Below, piece by piece: positions 1 through 7,454 of a stretch of DNA of 13,696 nt. The translations under genes were made by a program, and so were the position numbers. The stretch spans positions 1 to 13,696 of the forward strand of contig JAATFS010000291.1 of the NCBI GenBank assembly GCA_015655035.1, written 5' to 3'. The stretch's first letter is position 1. Each line of letters begins with the position of its first letter. The notes under the pieces are model-generated. The model was not told where the DNA came from, ran no database searches, and saw only the letters and a list, made by a program, of their open reading frames with translations. Origin of the DNA: Lysobacterales bacterium. Its GTDB lineage: Bacteria > Pseudomonadota > Gammaproteobacteria > Xanthomonadales > Xanthomonadaceae.

Positions 1-788
1 ATGTCCTCGCCGGTCCACCACAGCACCGAGTTGGTGGCCGACTTGCGCGAGGAGCCGGTACCGACCACATCGCCGACGTAGGCGACCAGGTGGCCCTTTT
101 CCTTCAGATCGAGAATCGCCTGGATCGGACCGCGCTTGCCGTCTTCCTCGGGCACGAACGCCGCGCCGTCGCGCTTGTTCTTCAGCATCGCCAGCGCGTG
201 CATCGGGATGTCCGGACGCGTGGTGGCGTCAGGCGCCGGCGACAGGTCGTCGGTGTTGGTCTCGCCAGGCACCTTGAACACCGTGACGGTCAGGCTCTGC
301 GGCACTTCCGGCTTGCTGGTGAACCATTCAGCCGCAGCCCAGCTTTCAAGCACGCCCTTGGCGTGGGCATTGCCAGCCTCGGCCTTTTCCTGCACGTCGT
401 GGAATGCGTCGAACACCAGCAGCGTGTGCTTCAGCCCTTCGGCCGCGACCGCGCCCAGCTCGGCGCTATCCAGCAGCTCGATCAACGGATGGATGTTGTA
501 GCCGCCCAGCATGGTGCCCAGCAGTTCGGTGGCGCGGCGTGGCGAGATCAGCGCGGTGACCTCACTACCGAAAGCGACCGCGGCCAGGTACGAGGCCTTG
601 ACCTTGGCGGCATCGTCCACGCCCGCCGGCACGCGATGGGTGATCAAGTCGACGAGGAATTCTTCCTCGCCCGCCGGTGGATTCTTGATCAGCTCGATCA
701 GCTGCGCGGTCTGCTGCGCGCTCAACGGCAACGGCGGGATTCCAAGCGCGGCGCGCTCTGCGACGTGGTGGCGATAGGCTTCCAACAT
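1..788 (-). CDS. acnB: Aconitate hydratase B (bifunctional aconitase/2-methylisocitrate dehydratase), N-terminal part
   Basis: AcnB interconverts citrate and isocitrate in the TCA cycle through a [4Fe-4S] cluster; in many proteobacteria it also hydrates 2-methyl-cis-aconitate. The reading frame from the ATG at 788 stays open to the window edge and gives 262 residues beginning MLEAYRHHVAERAALG. The family is about 860 residues long, so the C-terminal two thirds, with the cluster cysteines, lie outside the window. Residues 1-160 are the helical HEAT-like domain special to AcnB. The swivel domain then starts, with GETNTDDLSPAPDA near 175-188 and YVGDVVGTGSSRKSATNSV near 237-255, the substrate-binding Ser-Ser-Arg element. 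A GGAG (complement of 794-797) lies 5 nt before the ATG. vapC ends 47 bp upstream on the same strand and I see no convincing promoter in that gap, so read-through from vapBC is possible. The truncation is the window edge, not a mutation. Identification is secure. Confidence 0.96.
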   Translation of the reverse strand, partial: MLEAYRHHVAERAALGIPPLPLSAQQTAQLIELIKNPPAGEEEFLVDLITHRVPAGVDDAAKVKASYLAAVAFGSEVTALISPRRATELLGTMLGGYNIHPLIELLDSAELGAVAAEGLKHTLLVFDAFHDVQEKAEAGNAHAKGVLESWAAAEWFTSKPEVPQSLTVTVFKVPGETNTDDLSPAPDATTRPDIPMHALAMLKNKRDGAAFVPEEDGKRGPIQAILDLKEKGHLVAYVGDVVGTGSSRKSATNSVLWWTGED

Positions 789-835
789 GGCAACTCCGGA
801 TTTCAGCAAAAAAATGACAGTGGTGAGGGTGGGCC

Positions 836-1234
836 TCAGGCTTGCGGCACGATCAGCTTCAGGCCCTTGAAGTAGTCGCGGTAAAAGACGGTGTCATTGG
901 TGATCAGCGCATCGCATTGCAGCAGCGCATGCGCGCCCACCAGAAAATCGGCGATCGGTCGTGGTTCGCCGCCCCGTTGGCGGCGGCGGCGCTGCATCTC
1001 GCCCGCCCGCAGCGCCGACTTGGCTTCCACGGCGTTGAAATGGATCCCCATCTCCTCCAGCGCGCTCAGCGCTTCGGCGCCGTTCTTCAACGTGGCGCTC
1101 AGTTCCGCGAGCGCGGCATCGCAGACCACTACCCGGCCGTTGCCCAGGCACTGGCGCAGGCAGGATTCGACCGCGTCGGCCTGGGCGCCGTCGGTCAGCA
1201 GCTCGACCAGCACCGGGGCATCGATGGCAATCAT
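836..1234 (-). CDS. vapC: VapC-type PIN-domain toxin (ribonuclease)
   Basis: This is a 132-residue protein of the PIN nuclease superfamily, the toxin half of a type II toxin-antitoxin pair. Such toxins cleave RNA, often tRNA or rRNA, when the antitoxin is lost. The Mg-binding acidic residues are all visible: D5 in MIAIDAPVLVELL, E44 in ALAELSA, D96 in RPIADFLVGAHA and D114 in ALITNDTVFYRDYF. Length and motif spacing are normal for VapC, so the toxin looks intact. The usual D-T/S-N at the first aspartate reads D-A-P here. A basic stretch (residues 81-87) precedes the third acidic residue. The start ATG is 8 nt after the antitoxin stop, with a GAGGG ribosome site overlapping that stop, which indicates translational coupling. 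acnB begins 47 bp downstream. The RNA target cannot be told from sequence. Confidence 0.88.
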   Translation of the reverse strand: MIAIDAPVLVELLTDGAQADAVESCLRQCLGNGRVVVCDAALAELSATLKNGAEALSALEEMGIHFNAVEAKSALRAGEMQRRRRQRGGEPRPIADFLVGAHALLQCDALITNDTVFYRDYFKGLKLIVPQA

Positions 1235-1242
1235 GCGCGCCC

Positions 1243-1464
1243 TCAGGCCTTGTCGGCCTTGCCGCCAACCGCAGCCTCGGCAGCACTGGTATCCAGTGCA
1301 AACTTGCCGCGCACCCGCGAAATCGCGTCGTCCACGCTCTTGCGCAACACGATGCGGCTACCTTCCAGTTCGACTTTCAGCACGCTGCCCTTGGTCAGGC
1401 CAAGCGCGTCGCGCACGGTCTTGGGAAGGGTGATCTGGCCGCGCTCTGCAACAGTGGCTTCCAT
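1243..1464 (-). CDS. vapB: VapB-type antitoxin, AbrB/SpoVT/MazE-like DNA-binding protein
   Basis: This 73-residue protein has an N-terminal swapped-hairpin (AbrB/MazE-like) DNA-binding domain, with TVAERGQITLPKTVRDALGL at residues 4-23 followed by the strands KGSVLKVELEGSRIVLRK. The C-terminal tail (about 45-73) is short and Ala/Lys rich, as expected for the part that binds and blocks the toxin. The first in-frame ATG at 1488 would add 8 residues, but I prefer the ATG at 1464. It has GAGGT (complement of 1471-1475) 6 nt upstream, whereas the ATG at 1488 has no ribosome site and would lie at or upstream of the transcript start predicted from the promoter at 1491-1519. The gene is immediately followed by vapC. 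It probably represses its own promoter, the usual control of this family. Confidence 0.85.
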   Translation of the reverse strand: MEATVAERGQITLPKTVRDALGLTKGSVLKVELEGSRIVLRKSVDDAISRVRGKFALDTSAAEAAVGGKADKA

Positions 1465-1478
1465 CAGTGCACCTCGAA

Positions 1479-1519
1479 AAGTATGCATCGATTGTACATA
1501 CTTGATTTTTCATACTCAA
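1479..1519 (-). promoter_or_regulatory. vapBC promoter with overlapping operator half-sites
   Basis: Read on the minus strand, TTGAGT (1514-1519) and TACAAT (1491-1496) form -35 and -10 elements with exactly 17 bp between them, so transcription should begin near 1484 and leave a leader of about 20 nt before the vapB ATG at 1464. Three copies of one half-site overlie this promoter. AAGTATG (1479-1485) and CATACTT (1497-1503) form a perfect 7-bp inverted repeat with an 11-bp spacer that contains the -10 box. A third CATACT (1511-1516) lies 14 bp further along, touching the -35 box. This layout suits autorepression by the VapB-VapC complex. The elements are seen directly; the regulator is inferred from the family. 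Confidence 0.62.
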
Positions 1520-1553
1520 GGCCAATTACAGTTCTGCAACACTGTGCGTACAC

Positions 1554-1580
1554 ACTGAACCAGTCAGACTGAAGCCAGTC
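1554..1580. repeat. Imperfect direct repeat upstream of acnA
   Basis: ACTGAACCAGTC (1554-1565) recurs as ACTGAAGCCAGTC (1568-1580), one extra base apart, with a 14-bp period. Each copy is itself a small inverted repeat (ACTG ... CAGT). It lies 31-58 bp before the acnA start, in the divergent vapB/acnA spacer. I could not find a convincing -35/-10 pair for acnA; TTGATT at 1502-1507 with TACAGT at 1527-1532 has a 19-bp spacer and is weak. The repeat could be a regulator site for acnA, but it is short and could be chance. Confidence 0.35.
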
Positions 1581-1611
1581 CCTAGAGCCTTACGCCATAG
1601 GAGTTCACGCA

Positions 1612-4380
<2,769 letters not shown>

Positions 4381-4689
4381 CGCCACTGAAGCACCATGGG
4401 CACCATCGCAGGGCCGCACCTCCACGTGCAGCCCTGCCACACGCAGGACGCAGACGTCCAGCGACGGGCAATGCGGCCACGCCCCAATCCACAAAGCCGA
4501 TGCGCTGCGGGCCCGCCCGTTGCGTAGAAGTGCCCTTTCCCGCATCTGCCAAACACCTGCCTGCGAGCTCCCGCTATCGCGAGTTTCTTCGCGTTTTCAC
4601 TTGGTAACGGTATCCTGCCGACACTGGATACGGCCGCGAGCCGTCGTTGCCGTGTCGAATCACCACGCTTCCTGGAGGGGGAAACAACA
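4381..4689. other. Intergenic region between acnA and rpfB
   Basis: This 309-bp stretch contains no credible gene. It begins with a strong hairpin (4408-4437) and a second small one, GGACG (4446-4450) with CGTCC (4455-4459) around a 4-nt loop. The last 100 bases are more AT rich and probably hold the rpfB promoter. TATCCT at 4611-4616 is a possible -10 but no good -35 sits 16-18 bp upstream of it, so I do not call a promoter. The ribosome site GGAGG (4674-4678) belongs to rpfB. A short frame from ATG 4396 (43 codons) has no good ribosome site and looks accidental. Confidence 0.6.
4408..4437 (+). terminator. Strong hairpin after acnA, possible terminator without a U tract
   Basis: GCAGGGC (4408-4414) pairs with GCCCTGC (4431-4437); after a C/A mismatch, GCAC (4416-4419) pairs with GTGC (4426-4429) around the loop CTCCAC. 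That makes an 11-bp stem with one internal mismatch, starting 28 bp after the acnA stop. No T-run follows, so it is not a standard Rho-independent terminator. It could still stop transcription with help, or protect the 3' end of the acnA mRNA. Confidence 0.42.
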
Positions 4690-6372
4690 ATGAGTCTGGA
4701 ACGTCCCTGGCTGAAGAGCTATCCGCAAGGTGTGCCCGCCGAGATCGATGTCAACGAATTCCGCAGCGTCGCAGACGTGTTCTCGACCACGGTGTCCAGG
4801 TTCCGCGACCGTCCGGCGTATACCAGCTTCGGCAAGACCATTACCTACGGCGAGGCCGACGAACGGGTAACCCAGTTCGCCGCCTACCTGCTGGGCGAGC
4901 TCAAGCTCAAGAAGGGCGATCGGGTCGCGCTGATGATGCCCAACTGCCTGCAATACCCGATCGCGACGTTTGGCGTACTGCGGGCCGGGCTGACCGTGGT
5001 CAACGTCAACCCGTTGTATACCCCGCGCGAACTCAAGCATCAGTTGGTCGATGCCGGCGTCAGCGTACTGGTGGTGATCGACAACTTCGGCGACACCGTG
5101 CAAAAGGTCCTCGCCGACACCCCGGTCAAGCAGGTGATCACCACCGGCCTGGGCGACATGCTGGGCTTCCCGAAAGCGCCGCTGGTCAATTTCGTCGTCA
5201 AGTACGTCAAGAAGCTGGTGCCGGACTATCGCATTGCCGGCGCGATCCGCTTCCGCGCCGCACTGGCGCTGGGCCGCAAGCACGCACTGCCCGACCTTGA
5301 TATCGACAGCGACGACATCGCTTTCCTGCAATACACCGGCGGTACCACCGGGGTAGCCAAGGGCGCGATGCTGACCCACCGCAACCTGGTGGCCAACATG
5401 CAACAGGCGCACCAGTGGATCGCCGGCTCCAGCAAGCTGGACGAAGGCAACGAGGTGGTCATCACCGCGCTGCCGCTCTACCACATCTTCGCACTGACCG
5501 CGAACGGACTGGTATTCATGAAGGTCGGCGGCTGCAACCACCTGATCAGCAATCCGCGCGATATGCCCGGCTTCGTCAAGGAACTGAAGAAGACCCGCTT
5601 CACCGCCTTCACCGGGGTCAATACGCTGTTCAATGGGCTACTCAACACCCCGGGGTTCGATCAGATCGATTTTTCCTCGATGAAGATATCCCTCGGCGGC
5701 GGCATGGCGGTACAGCGCTCGGTCGCCGAACGCTGGAAGCAAGCCACCGGGGTCACCCTGGTCGAGGCCTACGGCCTGACCGAGACCTCGCCAGCGGCTT
5801 GCATCAATCCGCTGAACCTGGACGAGTACAACGGCTCGATCGGCCTGCCCATCCCATCTACCGACGCCTGCATCAAGGACGACGCCGGAAACGCGTTGCC
5901 GCAGGGCGAAGTTGGCGAACTCTGTATCAAGGGCCCGCAGGTGATGAAGGGTTATTGGCAGCGTCCGGAGGAAACCGCCAAGACCATCGATGCGGATGGT
6001 TGGTTGCACACCGGCGACATCGCCCGGATGGACGAGAACGGGTTCTTCTATATCGTCGATCGCAAGAAGGACATGATCCTGGTGTCCGGCTTCAACGTAT
6101 ATCCCAACGAGATCGAGGACGTGATCGCGATGATGCCCGGGGTTGCCGAAGTGGCGGCCGTGGGCGTGCCCGACGAGAAGTCCGGCGAGGTGGTCAAGGT
6201 GGTGATCGTGCGCAAGGACCCCAACCTGACCGCCGATGACGTCAAGGCCCATGCCCGCGCCAATCTGACTGGCTACAAGCATCCGCGCATTGTCGAGTTC
6301 CGCAAGGAACTGCCCAAGACCAATGTCGGCAAGATCCTGCGTCGCGAGCTGCGAGACGCGCCTGCGGCATAG
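4690..6372 (+). CDS. rpfB: RpfB, FadD-like long-chain fatty acyl-CoA ligase
   Basis: A 560-residue enzyme of the AMP-forming acyl-CoA synthetase (ANL) family that activates fatty acids with ATP and CoA. In Xanthomonas RpfB feeds fatty acids back into metabolism and takes part in turnover of DSF, lowering the quorum signal late in growth. Visible motifs are the P-loop-like YTGGTTGVAKGA at 215-226, the YGLTETSP region, GWLHTGD at 437-443, the fatty-acyl-CoA signature around 455-475 (DRKKDMILVSGFNVYPNEIE) and the catalytic lysine K548 in the C-terminal hinge domain (TNVGKILRREL). Length equals that of known RpfB proteins. The ATG at 4690 follows a purine-rich GGAGGGGG about 9 nt upstream. acnA lies 309 bp upstream and rpfF 178 bp downstream, but a terminator lies between rpfB and rpfF. 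The gene could equally be called fadD; the position next to rpfF supports rpfB. Confidence 0.95.
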   Translation: MSLERPWLKSYPQGVPAEIDVNEFRSVADVFSTTVSRFRDRPAYTSFGKTITYGEADERVTQFAAYLLGELKLKKGDRVALMMPNCLQYPIATFGVLRAGLTVVNVNPLYTPRELKHQLVDAGVSVLVVIDNFGDTVQKVLADTPVKQVITTGLGDMLGFPKAPLVNFVVKYVKKLVPDYRIAGAIRFRAALALGRKHALPDLDIDSDDIAFLQYTGGTTGVAKGAMLTHRNLVANMQQAHQWIAGSSKLDEGNEVVITALPLYHIFALTANGLVFMKVGGCNHLISNPRDMPGFVKELKKTRFTAFTGVNTLFNGLLNTPGFDQIDFSSMKISLGGGMAVQRSVAERWKQATGVTLVEAYGLTETSPAACINPLNLDEYNGSIGLPIPSTDACIKDDAGNALPQGEVGELCIKGPQVMKGYWQRPEETAKTIDADGWLHTGDIARMDENGFFYIVDRKKDMILVSGFNVYPNEIEDVIAMMPGVAEVAAVGVPDEKSGEVVKVVIVRKDPNLTADDVKAHARANLTGYKHPRIVEFRKELPKTNVGKILRRELRDAPAA

Positions 6373-6393
6373 TCATCCAGTCGCACGTTGGAA

Positions 6394-6412
6394 GGCGGAT
6401 CCATTGTCCGCC
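6394..6412 (+). other. Small hairpin preceding the rpfB terminator
   Basis: GGCGGA (6394-6399) and TCCGCC (6407-6412) form a perfect 6-bp stem with a 7-nt loop. It lies 22 bp after the rpfB stop and just 5 bp before the terminator stem. It may aid termination or stabilise the rpfB 3' end. Confidence 0.4.
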
Positions 6413-6417
6413 CTACC

Positions 6418-6457
6418 AAGCCCGCATCGCCGCACGGCCTTGCGGGCTTTTGATTTT
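6418..6457 (+). terminator. Rho-independent terminator after rpfB
   Basis: AAGCCCGCA (6418-6426) pairs perfectly with TGCGGGCTT (6441-6449). Inside it GCC (6429-6431) pairs with GGC (6436-6438) around a GCAC loop. The stem is followed by TTTTGATTTT (6448-6457). Stem, G+C content and trailing T-rich stretch fit an intrinsic terminator reading rightward. It ends rpfB transcription 46-85 bp after the stop and implies that rpfF needs its own promoter. Confidence 0.82.
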
Positions 6458-6464
6458 GCGCGCA

Positions 6465-6470
6465 TAGAAT
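6465..6470 (+). promoter_or_regulatory. Candidate -10 element for rpfF
   Basis: TAGAAT (5 of 6 bases of the sigma-70 -10 consensus) lies directly after the rpfB terminator and 80 bp before the rpfF start. The only TTG-containing -35 candidate, TTGCGG at 6440-6445, is 19 bp upstream and inside the right arm of the terminator, so the match is weak. If real, rpfF has a leader of about 70 nt and its promoter partly overlaps the terminator. Confidence 0.35.
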
Positions 6471-6550
6471 CGGCGCCGGCTCGCTGCTTTCTCTCGCCCC
6501 CTTCTCCGTCCGCATGGCGCCCGGCCGGACGGTCACCTCGGAGAAAACCC

Positions 6551-7426
6551 ATGTCCGCAGCCCAACCGTCCCCCATCCCGTTGAGGAAATCCACGCTTCG
6601 CATCGTCGAGGAGCCATTGCGCGACGTCTATTGGATCCACATGCATGCCGACCTGTTGGCCCAGCCAGGCCGCGCCTGCTTCTCGTCTCGCCTGGTCGAC
6701 GACATCGTCGATTACCAACAGGGTCTCGGCAAACGGCTGGCTCAGGCCCGCATCCTGTCCCCGCATGTAGTGCTCGCCGCCGATGGCGATGTGTTCAATC
6801 TTGGCGGCGATCTCGAACTATTCTGTCGTCTCATCCGAGAGCGCGACCGTGCCCAGCTACTGGACTACGCGCAGCGATGCGTCCTTGGCGTGCACGCCTT
6901 CCATGCCGGGCTGGGTGTTCGCGCTCACAGCATCGCCCTGGTCCAGGGCAATGCACTGGGTGGCGGCTTTGAAGCCGCGCTGAGCTGCCACACCCTGATC
7001 GCCGAGGAAGGCGTAATGATGGGGCTGCCCGAGGTCCTGTTCGACCTGTTCCCCGGCATGGGCGCCTATTCCTTCATGTGTCAGCGGGTGAGCCCGCAAC
7101 TGGCTGCGCGCATCATGCTTGAAGGCAATCTGTACAGCGCCGAGCAATTGCATGGGATGGGCCTGGTGGACCAGGTGGTGCCACGTGGTTGCGGCGTCGC
7201 TGCAGTGGAAAAGGTGATCCGCGACAGCAAGCGCATCCCGCATGCATGGGCGGCGATGCAACAGGTCCGTGAGATCACCACCACGGCGCCGCTGGACGGA
7301 ATGATGCGGATCACCGAAATCTGGGTGGATACCGCCATGCAGCTCGGCGAAAAGTCACTGCGCACGATGGATCGCCTGGTGCGTGCGCAAACCCGGCGTT
7401 CCGGCATGGAGGCCGGCACCGGCTGA
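6551..7426 (+). CDS. rpfF: RpfF, DSF synthase (crotonase-family thioesterase/dehydratase)
   Basis: A 291-residue enoyl-CoA hydratase/isomerase-family enzyme that makes DSF-type signals such as cis-11-methyl-2-dodecenoic acid from 3-hydroxyacyl-ACP, by dehydration followed by thioester cleavage. The two catalytic glutamates fall at exactly the positions known from X. campestris RpfF: E141 in GNALGGGFEAALSCH and E161 in MMGLPEVLFDLFPGMG. The conserved core runs from TLRIVEEPLRDVYWIHMHAD (near residue 14) to the C-terminal GEKSLRTMDRLVRAQTRRSG. The frame stays open upstream to 6290, but the ATG at 6551 is preferred because it has GGAG (6540-6543) 7 nt upstream and gives the usual family length and N terminus (MSAAQPS). 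rpfF converges on rpfC with 20 bp between stops. In the known system RpfC binds RpfF directly and limits its activity. Clearly functional by residues. Confidence 0.97.
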   Translation: MSAAQPSPIPLRKSTLRIVEEPLRDVYWIHMHADLLAQPGRACFSSRLVDDIVDYQQGLGKRLAQARILSPHVVLAADGDVFNLGGDLELFCRLIRERDRAQLLDYAQRCVLGVHAFHAGLGVRAHSIALVQGNALGGGFEAALSCHTLIAEEGVMMGLPEVLFDLFPGMGAYSFMCQRVSPQLAARIMLEGNLYSAEQLHGMGLVDQVVPRGCGVAAVEKVIRDSKRIPHAWAAMQQVREITTTAPLDGMMRITEIWVDTAMQLGEKSLRTMDRLVRAQTRRSGMEAGTG

Positions 7427-7441
7427 TTTCTCTCGGCACGG

Positions 7442-7454
7442 CCCCGCTACGGGG
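7442..7454. other. Short hairpin at the rpfF/rpfC convergent end
   Basis: CCCCG (7442-7446) and CGGGG (7450-7454) flank the three bases CTA (7447-7449), which on the minus strand are the TAG stop codon of rpfC. The 20-bp spacer between the two stops contains the first arm. There is no T-run on either strand, so it is only a weak candidate for a shared terminator; a run of seven G residues follows the stop triplet on the plus strand. Confidence 0.35.

Noticed and set aside
1..788. acnB as a truncated pseudogene
   Set aside because: The frame is open to the window edge, so the missing part is simply outside the window.
1465..1488. Longer vapB starting at 1488
   Set aside because: No ribosome site, and the ATG is upstream of or at the transcript start predicted from the 1491-1519 promoter.
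4396..4527. 43-codon frame in the acnA-rpfB gap
   Set aside because: Contains both hairpins, lacks a clear ribosome site and resembles no protein I know.
6290..6550. N-terminal extension of rpfF upstream to 6290
   Set aside because: It would overlap the end of rpfB and run through the terminator. The ATG at 6551 has a good ribosome site and gives the family length.
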